The notes: generated by a model from the letters alone, not told the origin. DNA of 64,000 bases from Polaribacter sargassicola (GCF_021991835.1 NZ_JAHDAU010000006.1:124001-188000); one strand, 5' to 3'. Shown: positions 8,234-18,207, counted from the first letter of the stretch. Made by a program: numbers and translations.

Positions 8234-8656
8234 ATGAGGAGTAAATTTTATAAACATTTGTTTTTAGCATGGGTAATTCTATTAAGTAGTATTGTCCATT
8301 TATATGCTGGTACAACAAACAACACTCATTTTTCTCCGTCTAACACCACTACCAAGAGTAGTATTTATGCTTCTTTTACTCAATTTAACAAAACTATCTT
8401 TAAACCTACTTCTAATTCTAGAAAAGAGATTTTAGTTATTGAAGAAATTAGTCTTGAAAATGAAGAAGAAAATGAACCAAATTCTATCAAACATAAAAAT
8501 AAATCTCTTTTTGGTAATTTTATAAATACTCTTTCCTACAAAAATCTTCTTGAAAACGTTTTTTTCAAAACCAAAGAATTAGCATCTTATCAAAATTTTA
8601 ATAGAAGAAACACTTCTTTAAACTTGTACATAAAATTTGAAGTATTTAGAATCTGA
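8234..8656 (+). CDS. Small exported protein upstream of the RND efflux operon, function unknown
   Basis: This 140-residue protein starts MRSKFYKHLFLAWVILLSS and has a signal-peptide-like hydrophobic stretch ending near HLYAGTTNN. The rest is polar: Ser/Thr/Asn-rich at 30-60, then an acidic run (EEISLENEEENEPN, ~78-91), then a basic and aromatic end finishing LNLYIKFEVFRI. I do not recognise the family. I use ATG 8234; the open frame begins 9 bases earlier at a TTG. It lies 150 bases before the efflux adaptor on the same strand, with a hairpin (8669-8698) between, so it may be a separate transcript. A sensing or accessory role for the pump is only a guess from position. Confidence 0.6.
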   Translation: MRSKFYKHLFLAWVILLSSIVHLYAGTTNNTHFSPSNTTTKSSIYASFTQFNKTIFKPTSNSRKEILVIEEISLENEEENEPNSIKHKNKSLFGNFINTLSYKNLLENVFFKTKELASYQNFNRRNTSLNLYIKFEVFRI

Positions 8657-8668
8657 TTTCTAAATAAA

Positions 8669-8698
8669 AACAGACACACTTACTTACTAATGTCTGTT
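8669..8698 (+). terminator. Hairpin after the small exported gene, possible terminator or attenuator
   Basis: AACAGACA (8669-8676) and TGTCTGTT (8691-8698) form a perfect 8-bp stem with a 14-base loop, 13 bases after the stop codon. It is followed by an A-run rather than a T-run, so it is a weak terminator candidate. It could instead be a processing or attenuation site ahead of the efflux genes. Confidence 0.4.
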
Positions 8699-8808
8699 AA
8701 AAAAATTCACTAACAACCACTATTATTTAATTGTAGAAGGTAATCCTCTGTCTTTTTTTTGAGGGTATTTTCTATGCTAATTTATTTTTAAAAACCAATA
8801 TTTATATT

Positions 8809-9894
8809 ATGAAAACTATGAAAAAAATTTTCATTGTGCTGTTTATTGCCTTAATTTACGTAAGCTGTAAACACAAAGAAGAAGAAAAACACGAAGAATT
8901 TAAATACCTTATAACAACCCCAATAACAAAAGACACCATAATCACAAAAGATTATGTAAGTCAAATTCATTCATTTAAACACATAGAAATTAGAGCCTTA
9001 GAAAAAGGCTATTTAAAAACAATTTCTGTTGATGAAGGTCAACATCTTAAAAAAGGTCAAAAAATGTTTAACATCATGCCAAACATTTACAGATCTGAAC
9101 TTAACAAAGCTAAAGCTGAAGAAAAAGTTGCCGAAATAGAATATTTAAACACAAAACTTTTGGCAGATGAAAATGTAGTTTCTGAAAATGAATTGGCAAT
9201 GTCTAAAGCTAATTTTGATAAAGCAAAAGCAGAAGTTTCTTTAGCTCAAACTCATTTAGATTTTACAGATATAAGAGCCCCTTTTAATGGTATTATGGAT
9301 CATTTACATGTTAGAGAAGGTAGCTTATTAGATGAAGGAGAATTACTTACAACTTTATCTGACAATAGTAAAATGTGGGTATATTTTAATGTGCCAGAAG
9401 CAGAGTATTTAGATTACATAACAAGTACAAAAAAAGATAAAAAGCCAGAAGTTAGTTTGCAAATGGCTAATAACAAACTTTTTAATCAAACAGGAATTGT
9501 AGAAACCATAGAAGGAGATTTTAATAGCGAAACAGGTAATATTGCTTTTAGAGCTACTTTTCCTAATCCTAATGGAATTTTAAGACACGGAGAAACAGGT
9601 AATATTATTATGAACATCCCTTTTAAAGACGCTATTATTATTCCTCAAAAAACCACTTTCGAAATTTTAGATAAAAAATATGTTTTTGTTGTTGATGAAA
9701 ACAATGTTTTAAGACAACAAGAAATTGAAGTAAGTGCAGAATTAGAAAACATTTTTATAGTAAGTAAAGGGCTTACAAAAAATGATAAAATTTTATTAGA
9801 AGGTTTAAGAAAAGTTAAAAATAACGAAACCATCCATAGTGAATTTGTAGCACCAGATTCAGTTTTATCAAACTTAGCACTTTACGCAGAGTAA
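8809..9894 (+). CDS. RND efflux periplasmic adaptor (membrane fusion protein), lipoprotein
   Basis: This 361-residue protein begins with a lipoprotein signal (MKKIFIVLFIALIYVSCKHK; lipobox LIYVSC, acylated Cys about residue 20). The layout is that of AcrA/MexA adaptors: an N-terminal barrel and lipoyl half-motif (FKHIEIRALEKGYLKTISVD then GQHLKKGQKMFNI), a helical hairpin (LNKAKAEEKVAEIEYLNTKL to AKAEVSLAQTH), the second lipoyl half (IRAPFNGIMDHLHVREGSLL), and a beta-barrel and membrane-proximal domain (TAxFPNPNGILRHGETGNI-like segment). It would bridge the inner-membrane pump and the outer-membrane channel. A second in-frame ATG at 8818 is an equally good start. It is the first of three genes of a complete tripartite efflux operon. 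Confidence 0.92.
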   Translation: MKTMKKIFIVLFIALIYVSCKHKEEEKHEEFKYLITTPITKDTIITKDYVSQIHSFKHIEIRALEKGYLKTISVDEGQHLKKGQKMFNIMPNIYRSELNKAKAEEKVAEIEYLNTKLLADENVVSENELAMSKANFDKAKAEVSLAQTHLDFTDIRAPFNGIMDHLHVREGSLLDEGELLTTLSDNSKMWVYFNVPEAEYLDYITSTKKDKKPEVSLQMANNKLFNQTGIVETIEGDFNSETGNIAFRATFPNPNGILRHGETGNIIMNIPFKDAIIIPQKTTFEILDKKYVFVVDENNVLRQQEIEVSAELENIFIVSKGLTKNDKILLEGLRKVKNNETIHSEFVAPDSVLSNLALYAE

Positions 9895-9916
9895 TACGAA
9901 TTTAAACTACAAAAAA

Positions 9917-12900
9917 ATGTTTAGTAAATTTATAAAAAGACCCGTTTTGGCCATTGTCATTTCTGTGATAATCGTTTTTACTGGCTTGCTTTCCATAAAG
10001 CAATTACCAATTTCTCAATTTCCACAAATTGCACCAACTACTGTAAATATTTTTATTGCATATCCTGGTTCTAGTGCAGATGTTTTAGTTAATTCTACTT
10101 TAATTCCATTAGAAACTGCCATAAACGGTGTGCAAGGAATGCGTTATATAGCTTCGGATGCAACAAGTGCTGGTGAAGGTACTTTGCGTGTAATATTTGA
10201 ACCTGGTACAGACCCTAATCAAGCTGTAGTTAGGGTAAAGACCAGAGTAGACCAAGTAATGCCTTTATTACCAGAATTGGTGCAAAGAGAAGGTGTTATT
10301 ATTACACCTGTACAACCTAGTATGTTAATGTATGTAAACCTTTTTAGTAAAGAAAAAAACAACGACGAAAAGTTTTTATACAACTACGCATACACCAAAA
10401 TAATACCAGAAATACAACGTATAGATGGTATTGCTAGTGCAAAAATTTTAGGAAGTAGAAAATATGCAATGAGAGTTTGGTTAAAGCCAGATAGAATGAG
10501 AGCATATAATATTTCTGCGGAAGAAGTTTTAGAAGCTATGGAAGACCAAAGTATTTTGGCAAGACCTGGTAGATTGGGTAGAAGTTCTGGTAAAAAATCA
10601 CAGTCTTTGGAATATGTACTTACGTATGAAAATAGATATAATAAACCAGATCAATACCAAGAAATCATAATTCGTGCTAACGAAGAAGGAGAAATTATAA
10701 AATTAGAAGATATTGCTGATGTAGAATTAGGAAGTGAGTTTTTTGATATTTATTCTAATTTAGACGGAAACCCATCTGCATCTATAGTTTTAAAACAAAC
10801 TTTTGGTAGTAATGGTAGTGATGTTATAGAGGCTGTAAAAGAAAAATTAACCGAGTTAGAAGAAGAACTTCCTGCTGGTACAGAGTTTCAAATTAGTTAC
10901 GATGTTTCTAACTTTTTAGATGCTTCTATAGAACAAGTAATAGACACTTTAAGAGATGCTTTCATCTTAGTAGCTTTTGTAGTTTTCTTGTTTTTAGGAG
11001 ATTTACGTTCTACATTAATACCAATTATTGCTGTTCCGGTTTCTTTAATAGGTGCTTTTTTTATCATGCAATTATTTGGTTTATCTATCAACCTAATTAC
11101 CCTTTTTGCATTAGTTTTAGCTATTGGTATTGTGGTAGATGATGCTATTGTAGTGGTAGAAGCTGTCCATGTAAAAATGGAAGAAAAAAATCTTACTCCT
11201 TACAAAGCGTCTTACGAAGTTTTAGGAGAAATTGGTGGAGCAATTATAGCTATTACTTTAGTAATGGTTTCTGTGTTTATTCCTATTTCTTTTATGTCTG
11301 GTCCTGTTGGGGTTTTCTATCGTCAATTTTCTATAACAATGGCAGGCTCTATAGTTATATCTGCAATTGTAGCCTTAACATTAACACCTGTACTTTGCGC
11401 CATGATGTTAAAAAACAATCATGGCAAACCTAAAAAGAAATCTCCAATAGATAAATTTATAGATTGGTTTAACAGAGGTTTTGAAAAACTGACTGGTAAA
11501 TATGTAAAGGTTATCAATAAAATTGTTGCTAGAAGAGTAATTACTTTTGGAGTTTTAGTAGCTTTTTGTGCAGGTATATTTTTTACAAGTAAAGTTTTAC
11601 CTGCTGGTTTTATACCTAATGAAGATCAAGGGATGATTTATGCCATCATCCAAACTCCTCCTGGTGCAACTTTAGAAAGAACAAATGAAATTGCAAAACA
11701 ATTGCAAAAAATTTGTGAAGAAAACGAAGGTGTTGCTTCTGTAACTTCTTTAGCGGGTTACGAAATTATGACTGAAGGTAGAGGATCTAATGCTGGTACT
11801 TGCTTAATTAACTTAAAACCTTGGTCTGATCGTGAGCATTCTGTACATGAAATTATGGAGGAATTAGAAGAGGAAACCAAAGATTTAGGTGCTATTATAG
11901 AGTATTTTGAACCACCTGCTGTTCCTGGTTTTGGTTCTTCTGGTGGATTTTCTATGCGTTTATTAGACAAAACAAACTCTACCGATTATCATGAATTTGA
12001 AAGAATTAATAACGAATTTATTGAAGCTTTAAGTAAACGCGAAGAACTAACAGGTTTATTTACCTTCTTCTCTGCAAACTATCCGCAATTTAAATTAAAG
12101 ATAGATAATAAAAAAGCAATGCAAAAAGGGGTTACTATTGGTAAGGCAATAGAAAACCTTAATATTTTAATTGGTAGTACTTACGAGCAAGGTTTTATTC
12201 GTTTTGGTCGATTTTTTAAAGTATACACACAAGCTGCACCAGAATACAGAAAATTACCTACAGATTTAGAAAAACTATATGTTAAAAATGAAGAAGGAGA
12301 AATGGTACCTTATTCTGCATTTATGTCGATAAAAAAAGAATTAGGGCCTAATGAAATTACTCGTTATAATTTATATAATTCTGCAGCTATTAGAGGCTTA
12401 CCTGCAAATGGATTTACAAGTGATGACGCAATAAATGCTATAAAAGAAGTTGCAGCTAAAGAATTACCAAGAGGTTATGATATTGCTTGGGAAGGCTTAA
12501 GTTTTGATGAAGCTAAAAGAGGTAATGAATCTTTATATATTTTTATTGTTGTACTAATTTTCGTATACTTAGTTCTAGCTGCTCAATACGAAAGTTTCCT
12601 ACTTCCGTTTGCGGTAATTTTATCACTACCAATAGGTATTTTTGGCTCTTTAGCCTTGTTAAAACTAATGGGACTTGCCAATGATGTCTATGCCCAAATT
12701 GGTATAATTATGCTAGTTGGTTTACTAAGTAAAAATGCTGTTTTAATTATAGAATTTGCTGTACAAAAACGTAGACAAGGTGCTACCATTTTAGAGTCGG
12801 CTATAGAAGGTGCTAAAGCAAGATTTAGACCAATTTTAATGACTTCTTTTGCTTTTATTGCAGGATTAATTCCTTTAATTATTGCCTCTGGGGCAGGTGC

Positions 12901-13156
12901 TATTGCCAATAAAACAATTGGTGGTTCTGCATTAGGTGGTATGTTAATTGGTACTTTATTTGGTGTTTTTATCATACCTGGATTGTATTTTATTTTCGCT
13001 AAAATGATAGATGGTAAAAGCTTAATTAAAGACGAAGCTACTTTGCCTTTATCCGAAGAAATAATGGAGAATTTTGACGACGCAGATCAAGAAACAAAAC
13101 TTAAAAGAATTACAAATCTTTTAAAAAAATTAACCAAAAGAAAAAACAATGAATAA
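9917..13156 (+). CDS. RND multidrug efflux permease, HAE1/AcrB family
   Basis: This 1079-residue inner-membrane pump shows the duplicated RND layout: an N-terminal helix (FIKRPVLAIVISVIIVFTGL), a large periplasmic porter domain, a block of six membrane helices around residues 340-500, a second periplasmic domain, and a final helix block around 870-1040. The proton-relay helix 4 segment LAIGIVVDDAIVVVEAVH, with its two adjacent Asp residues, is intact. GSxxAGTCLINLKPWSDR and AIRFRPILMTS-type segments (AKARFRPILMTSFAFIAG) are also typical. It starts 22 bases after the adaptor stop and overlaps the next gene by 8 bases, so the three are translated as a unit. It probably exports hydrophobic or amphiphilic drugs and bile-type compounds; the exact substrates are unknown. 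Confidence 0.95.
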   Translation: MFSKFIKRPVLAIVISVIIVFTGLLSIKQLPISQFPQIAPTTVNIFIAYPGSSADVLVNSTLIPLETAINGVQGMRYIASDATSAGEGTLRVIFEPGTDPNQAVVRVKTRVDQVMPLLPELVQREGVIITPVQPSMLMYVNLFSKEKNNDEKFLYNYAYTKIIPEIQRIDGIASAKILGSRKYAMRVWLKPDRMRAYNISAEEVLEAMEDQSILARPGRLGRSSGKKSQSLEYVLTYENRYNKPDQYQEIIIRANEEGEIIKLEDIADVELGSEFFDIYSNLDGNPSASIVLKQTFGSNGSDVIEAVKEKLTELEEELPAGTEFQISYDVSNFLDASIEQVIDTLRDAFILVAFVVFLFLGDLRSTLIPIIAVPVSLIGAFFIMQLFGLSINLITLFALVLAIGIVVDDAIVVVEAVHVKMEEKNLTPYKASYEVLGEIGGAIIAITLVMVSVFIPISFMSGPVGVFYRQFSITMAGSIVISAIVALTLTPVLCAMMLKNNHGKPKKKSPIDKFIDWFNRGFEKLTGKYVKVINKIVARRVITFGVLVAFCAGIFFTSKVLPAGFIPNEDQGMIYAIIQTPPGATLERTNEIAKQLQKICEENEGVASVTSLAGYEIMTEGRGSNAGTCLINLKPWSDREHSVHEIMEELEEETKDLGAIIEYFEPPAVPGFGSSGGFSMRLLDKTNSTDYHEFERINNEFIEALSKREELTGLFTFFSANYPQFKLKIDNKKAMQKGVTIGKAIENLNILIGSTYEQGFIRFGRFFKVYTQAAPEYRKLPTDLEKLYVKNEEGEMVPYSAFMSIKKELGPNEITRYNLYNSAAIRGLPANGFTSDDAINAIKEVAAKELPRGYDIAWEGLSFDEAKRGNESLYIFIVVLIFVYLVLAAQYESFLLPFAVILSLPIGIFGSLALLKLMGLANDVYAQIGIIMLVGLLSKNAVLIIEFAVQKRRQGATILESAIEGAKARFRPILMTSFAFIAGLIPLIIASGAGAIANKTIGGSALGGMLIGTLFGVFIIPGLYFIFAKMIDGKSLIKDEATLPLSEEIMENFDDADQETKLKRITNLLKKLTKRKNNE

Positions 13157-14585
13157 TATAAAAATAAATGATTTAAAATACTTTGTGGCTGCATGCATAG
13201 GAATACTTTTGTATTCCTGTGTACCTACACAAAAGGTTAGAGAAGAAAACAAAACAGTACCTAAAACCTATGCAAATAACAACGTAGATACTCTAAATAC
13301 AGCAAAAACAAATTGGAAAAACTTTTTCTCTGATATTAATTTAATTTCTTTGATTGATACCGCATTGGTTAACAATCAAGAAATGAACATAATGCTTTTA
13401 AAAGTTGATATGTTTAAAAATAAAATTAAAGCTAAAAAAGGAGAATATTTACCTTTTGTTAATTTTTATGGAGGTGCAGAAACAGAAAAAGTTGGCGCAT
13501 ATACAAGAAACGGCTCTGTAGAAGAACAATTAAAAATTGATGATGAAGAATTTCCAGACCCTCTGTCTAATTATTCTTTAGGCATTTCTGCTTCTTGGGA
13601 ATTAGATATTTGGAAAAAGTTAAGAAACGAAAAGAAAGCTGCAGTTTTCGAATATCTTTCTTCTGTAGAAGGTAAAAAATTTATGACCACAAATTTAGTT
13701 GCAGAAATTGCCGATACTTATTACGAATTATTGGCTTTAGACAATCAATTAGATATTGTAAACCAAAATTTAGAGATTCAAAAAAATGCTTTAAAAATTG
13801 TAAAACTACAAAAGCAAGCCGCTAAAACAACAGAGTTAGCAGTTAGAAGGTTTAAAGCAGAAGTTCTAAAAAACCAAAGTGAAAAGCTAGAAATAGAACA
13901 ACAAATTGTAGTTACAGAAAATAAAATTAATTTTTTAATCGGTAAAACTCCACAAAAAGTAACTAGAAAATCAGATGATTTTTTAGCGACTGCAATAGAC
14001 TCTATTTATGAAGGTGTTCCATCACAATTATTGCAAAACAGACCAGATATTAGAAAGGCAGAATATGAATTAGCAGCAGCAAAATTAAATACAAAAGTAG
14101 CTAGAGCTAATTTTTATCCTTCTTTTGGTATAAAAGCAGGTGTTGGTTTAGAGTCTTTTAAAACTAAGTTTTTAACAAATACTTCAGAATCTTTAGCATA
14201 CTCCTTAGTTGGTGATTTTGTAGGGCCTTTAATCAATAAAAATGCGATTAAAGCTGCTTACAAAAATGCTAACGACATGCAACTACAATCTATTTTTGAG
14301 TATGAAAAAACAATTTTAAGTGCTTATATAGAAGTTTCTAATGAACTTTCTAATATAAAAAATCTTAAAAATATTTATGATCTAAAAGAACAAGAGGTGG
14401 ATGCTTTAACAGAATCTATACAATTGTCTACACGATTATTTAAAGCTGCAAGAGCAGATTATTTAGAGGTTTTATTAACCCAAAGAGAAGCTTTAGATGC
14501 TAAAATAGAATTGGTAGAAACTAAAAAAGAGCAATTAATGGCAAATGTTGCTGTTTATAAATCTTTGGGTGGTGGCTGGAACTAA
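13149..14585 (+). CDS. Outer-membrane efflux channel (TolC/OprM-NodT family), lipoprotein
   Basis: This 478-residue protein has a lipoprotein signal (FVAACIGILLYSCVPTQK, acylated Cys near residue 24) and the two repeated outer-membrane-efflux-protein domains of the NodT/OprM type. Visible signatures are NFFSDINLISLIDTALVNNQ, the SWELDIWKKLRNEKKAAVFEYL segment (read as two pieces around residue 155), LLQNRPDIRKAEYELAAAKL and ARANFYPSF. Trimeric proteins of this family form the outer-membrane exit duct of RND pumps. It overlaps the pump gene by 8 bases, and a good terminator lies just after the stop, so it closes the operon. Confidence 0.93.
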   Translation: MNNIKINDLKYFVAACIGILLYSCVPTQKVREENKTVPKTYANNNVDTLNTAKTNWKNFFSDINLISLIDTALVNNQEMNIMLLKVDMFKNKIKAKKGEYLPFVNFYGGAETEKVGAYTRNGSVEEQLKIDDEEFPDPLSNYSLGISASWELDIWKKLRNEKKAAVFEYLSSVEGKKFMTTNLVAEIADTYYELLALDNQLDIVNQNLEIQKNALKIVKLQKQAAKTTELAVRRFKAEVLKNQSEKLEIEQQIVVTENKINFLIGKTPQKVTRKSDDFLATAIDSIYEGVPSQLLQNRPDIRKAEYELAAAKLNTKVARANFYPSFGIKAGVGLESFKTKFLTNTSESLAYSLVGDFVGPLINKNAIKAAYKNANDMQLQSIFEYEKTILSAYIEVSNELSNIKNLKNIYDLKEQEVDALTESIQLSTRLFKAARADYLEVLLTQREALDAKIELVETKKEQLMANVAVYKSLGGGWN

Positions 14586-14610
14586 AAACCACTTTTAAAA
14601 ACGAATCTAA

Positions 14611-14645
14611 AAACCATTTCTTTTTTCAGGAATGGTTTTTTTATT
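14611..14645 (+). terminator. Terminator of the RND operon
   Basis: AAACCATT (14611-14618) pairs with AATGGTTT (14631-14638) and is followed by a T-run. It begins 25 bases after the outer-membrane-factor stop and lies against the end of recG on the other strand. Confidence 0.8.
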
Positions 14646-16742
14646 TTAACTAATATTAGACCAAATTTTAGAATCTTTAGACAATGCTAAATAGGCTTTT
14701 TTAATTTTAGCATTTTCTGGTTTCGATAAGTTACCATCTTCTTGTAAAACAGCAATTGCAGTATTTCTGGCTGCTACTAAAATTTTAGAATCTTTAACAA
14801 CATCGGCAATTTTAAGATTTAAAACACCACTTTGTTGTGTACCCATTAAATTTCCTGGTCCTCGTAATTTTAAATCTACCTCAGCAATTTTAAATCCATC
14901 CGTAGTATCAACCATAGTTTTTAAACGTGTTTTTCCTTCTTCAGATAATTTATAACTAGAAAGTAAAATACAATAACTTTGGTCTGCTCCTCTACCAACT
15001 CTACCTCTTAATTGATGCAATTGCGACAAACCAAAACGCTCTGAACTTTCTATAATCATAACACTTGCATTCGGTACATTTACACCAACTTCTATTACTG
15101 TTGTTGCTACCATAATTTGAGTTTCACCGTTTACAAACCGTTGCATTTCGTATTCCTTATCCGCAGGTTTCATTTGTCCGTGTACAATACTTATTTGGTA
15201 TTTTGGCGATGGAAATTCTCTTGACACACTCTCATAACCATCCATTAAATCTTTATAATCCATGGCTTCAGATTCTTGAATTAAAGGATAGACAATGTAC
15301 ACTTGTCTTCCTTTTTCAATTTCATCTTTCATAAATTTAAAAACAGACAAACGGTTGCTATCAAAACGATGTACTGTTTTTACTTCTTTTCTTCCCGGAG
15401 GTAACTCATCAATTACAGAAATATCTAAATCGCCATAAACAGACATTGCTAAGGTTCTTGGTATTGGTGTTGCTGTCATTACTAAAATATGTGGTGGTAA
15501 AGAGTTTTTAGTCCACAATTTAGCTCTCTGTGCAACTCCAAATCTATGTTGTTCATCAATAATTGCAATTCCTAAATTATCAAATTGTACTTTATCTTCT
15601 AACAAAGCATGTGTACCAATTAAAATATGTAAAGTTCCGTCTTCTAAATTCTGATGAATCTCTCTACGCTTTTTTGTTTTTACAGAACCAGTTAGTAAAT
15701 CAACATTTATATTCATGTCTTTTACCATTTCTGATATTGCATGATAATGTTGCGTTGCCAAAATTTCTGTGGGTGCCATTATTGTTGCCTGGAAACCGTT
15801 ATCTATTGCCAAAAGCATGGTTAATAATGCTACAATGGTTTTACCAGAACCAACATCTCCTTGTAAAAGACGATTCATATGTGCACCAGAAGCAACATCT
15901 TTTCTAATTTCTTTTAAAACTCTTTTTTGAGCGTTTGTTAAATTAAATGGTAAATAATTGTTGTAAAAATCATTAAAATAATCAGATACATGTTCAAACA
16001 CAAATCCTTTTATTTTAGTCTTGTTAATGAGCTTCTTTCTTAATAATTGTAGTTGAATAAAAAATAACTCTTCAAACTTTAAACGAGCTTGTGCTTTTGC
16101 TAAATTTTCTTGACTTTTAGGAAAGTGAACATTTAACAACGCGTCTCTTTTAGGCATCAGTTTAAAACTGTCTATAATTTCTAGAGACAAACTTTCTTCT
16201 ATAACTTCAAAAAACTGTTGTAATAAATTTTGAACATAGTTTCTCATCAATTTATTAGAAACGCCAGCATTTGTTAGTTTTTCTGTTGATGGATAAATGG
16301 GTTGCATTTTACTTTGCAACTTTTTTTTATAATCTTTAACTAACTCCATTTCTGGATGAGGAATGCTAAAATTGCCGTTATAATGATTCAATTTACCATA
16401 AACTACATAAGGTTCGTTTATTTTAAGAGAATCTTTAATCCATTTTTGCCCTTTAAACCAAACCAACTCCATAGAGCCTGTTGCATCTTTAAAAGTTGCT
16501 ACTAACCTACTTCCTCTTTTTTGTGCTACAGATTTTATATGAACTACTTTACCAACAATCTGTACTTCAGAAGTATTTGGTTGTAAGTCTTTAATTGCAT
16601 AAAAAGTGGTTTTATCTATATAACGATTAGGGAAAAAATTTAATAAATCATTACATGTTTTTATACCCAATTCTGCATACAAAAGAGCGGCTCTTTGTAC
16701 ACTAATTCCTTTTATATATGTAATTGGGTAACTTAAATTCAA
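14646..16742 (-). CDS. recG: ATP-dependent DNA helicase RecG
   Basis: This 698-residue superfamily 2 helicase remodels stalled replication forks and Holliday junctions. The N-terminal wedge/OB domain is present (residues ~60-150, VQIVGKVVHIKSVAQKRGSR). It is followed by the helicase domain with Walker A LLQGDVGSGKTIVALLTM (near 290), the DEQH box IIDEQHRFGVAQRAKL, motif III MTATPIPRTLAMSVYGD, and the motif V-VI region ATTVIEVGVNVPNASVMII and QLHQLRGRVGRGADQS. Length and motif order are normal. It is a single gene, convergent with the RND operon, and its start at 16742 is preceded by a short motif shared with position 26759. Confidence 0.97.
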   Translation of the reverse strand: MNLSYPITYIKGISVQRAALLYAELGIKTCNDLLNFFPNRYIDKTTFYAIKDLQPNTSEVQIVGKVVHIKSVAQKRGSRLVATFKDATGSMELVWFKGQKWIKDSLKINEPYVVYGKLNHYNGNFSIPHPEMELVKDYKKKLQSKMQPIYPSTEKLTNAGVSNKLMRNYVQNLLQQFFEVIEESLSLEIIDSFKLMPKRDALLNVHFPKSQENLAKAQARLKFEELFFIQLQLLRKKLINKTKIKGFVFEHVSDYFNDFYNNYLPFNLTNAQKRVLKEIRKDVASGAHMNRLLQGDVGSGKTIVALLTMLLAIDNGFQATIMAPTEILATQHYHAISEMVKDMNINVDLLTGSVKTKKRREIHQNLEDGTLHILIGTHALLEDKVQFDNLGIAIIDEQHRFGVAQRAKLWTKNSLPPHILVMTATPIPRTLAMSVYGDLDISVIDELPPGRKEVKTVHRFDSNRLSVFKFMKDEIEKGRQVYIVYPLIQESEAMDYKDLMDGYESVSREFPSPKYQISIVHGQMKPADKEYEMQRFVNGETQIMVATTVIEVGVNVPNASVMIIESSERFGLSQLHQLRGRVGRGADQSYCILLSSYKLSEEGKTRLKTMVDTTDGFKIAEVDLKLRGPGNLMGTQQSGVLNLKIADVVKDSKILVAARNTAIAVLQEDGNLSKPENAKIKKAYLALSKDSKIWSNIS

Positions 16743-17442
16743 TTTTAAAAATATAAATAACGAAAATACAGAAATCTCTATTAAAATCTTATAATTTAAG
16801 TCAAATTGAATTTAAATTCTTTCATTTTTTATCATCTCATCATGTATAATGATGCTAAAACTAAAAACATCTTTCTATTAAAGAATCTCTTAAAAATAAC
16901 CATTTAAATTTTAAAATTTAATCTTTATAGAAAGCGCTTTATAAATGAAAAATCATCTAAAATGACACTTATCTATTTTCAATTATTTTTATTTTCTAAA
17001 AAATATTGACATGTAAATACCATATTCTGTAGATACTCTTTTTTTTGTGAATAAAGTATGCCATTTTGTTAAAAACTATTATGAAAATATATGGATAAAA
17101 AGCGGTAAATTTACTTAATAACTAGACTATTACCCATAATAACATAAATGAATTTAGAAAAATTACACATATTGTTATGCATTTATATTTTGCTTGATGC
17201 CCTTTTATCGAGTAAATGTATGGTCTGTCTTTTTTTGATTACAAATGGAGTTAAAAACGCAAGTAAAAATTTAAATTCTAAAACTATATTAACACCATTA
17301 TTTTCACCACAAACCACTTTGCAAAAAAAGCAAGTTTCTATGGTTTCAATTTATAAAATAAAAGCACTTTTTAGACCTTTTAAAAAGTTTGATTTTTTCT
17401 TAAATCATATTTTTTTCAACACATAAATCCAACAAAAAAGAG

Positions 17443-17605
17443 ATAAAAATCAAAAGGATTTTTATGAATAAAAGCGCAAAAATGGTTGATTTTTGCGCTT
17501 TTTTGGCCCATATGCGTCCGTATGCAACTTTTATCGCGTCTTGACGCAGTTGTAACTGCATCAAGACGGAGTAAAAACTCCATCAAGATGCATTTTCAAA
17601 AGCAT
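17443..17605. repeat. Cluster of six consecutive hairpins, one a strong terminator
   Basis: Within 165 bases there are: ATAAAAATC/GATTTTTAT (17443-17465); AAAAGCGCAAAAAT/ATTTTTGCGCTTTT, a perfect 14-bp terminator-like stem followed by T (17470-17504); CATATG/CGTATG (17511-17526); CGTCTTGA/TCAAGACG with the inner stem CAGTT/AACTG (17537-17568); GGAGT/ACTCC with an A-loop (17568-17581); and ATGC-TTTT/AAAA-GCAT (17588-17605). TCAAGACG is echoed by TCAAGATG at 17583-17590. The GC content is above the surroundings. No protein is encoded. It could be a structured RNA, a REP-type element or an integration scar. Confidence 0.6.
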
Positions 17606-17990
17606 AAATAAACCTAAATATTTGCTTTTTGGGTAAAAAAAACACTTTTCACAAGGCTTTTTCTCCTTTTTTTCCGGTCAAAAAAAGCTTAAAAACAGCC
17701 TAATTAAATATCAAAAAAAGTAAAAAAAGAGGTGATTTATTTGAAAAATAAATTGAATTATTGTGATTAAAAAGCACATTTTTTTCAAGCTATAAACTAC
17801 CTTTTACAAGACATTAAAAAGAATAAAATGCCACTAAATAATGTAAAATTCATCAACTTTTATAAAAGCTTAACAGTACTCTTTTTTTTAAAAAAAAACA
17901 AGAAATATAATATCTTAAACAATTGATATATAGGTTTAAAAAATATTTTAAAAAAAGATTGTGTTATTCTATTTTAATATTAAATTTGTA

Positions 17991-17998
17991 GCAATTAG
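17991..17998 (+). promoter_or_regulatory. -7 element, likely promoter for the giant gene leader
   Basis: TAAATTTG matches TAnnTTTG exactly. Transcription from here would give a ~400-base leader before the giant gene at 18413, containing a possible 54-codon frame and three C-runs. Confidence 0.45.
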
Positions 17999-18042
17999 AA
18001 CAATATTTTACCCCCAAAAATATTTAAAACAGAAAAGCATTT

Positions 18043-18207
18043 ATGGGAAAAATATTATTTAATAATTTAAGAAAGAAAGATCAAACTAATTTTATTTTTG
18101 TTTCTTATTGGCTTTTGTATTTTACAATAAATAAAAGTTACCTCCCTCAAACAAATATAGTACAGACCATTAAAAATATTAAGTTAAACGTTAATCACTT
18201 TAAATAG
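18043..18207 (+). CDS. Possible 54-residue leader peptide or small protein
   Basis: An ATG 45 bases after a good -7 element opens a 54-codon frame: MGKILFNNLRKKDQTNFIFV, then a hydrophobic patch SYWLLYFTIN, ending NVNHFK and TAG at 18205. It is basic with one short hydrophobic stretch. Nothing about it is recognisable. It lies in the presumed leader of the giant gene and may simply be untranslated RNA. I list it because it is the first ATG of that presumed transcript. Confidence 0.25.
   Translation: MGKILFNNLRKKDQTNFIFVSYWLLYFTINKSYLPQTNIVQTIKNIKLNVNHFK

Noticed and set aside
17148..17426. 92-codon open frame in the recG-giant intergenic region
   Set aside because: It has poor codon character, scattered Cys/Leu/Phe typical of AT-rich noise, no promoter element at a good distance and no recognisable domain. 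A frame of this length is expected by chance here.
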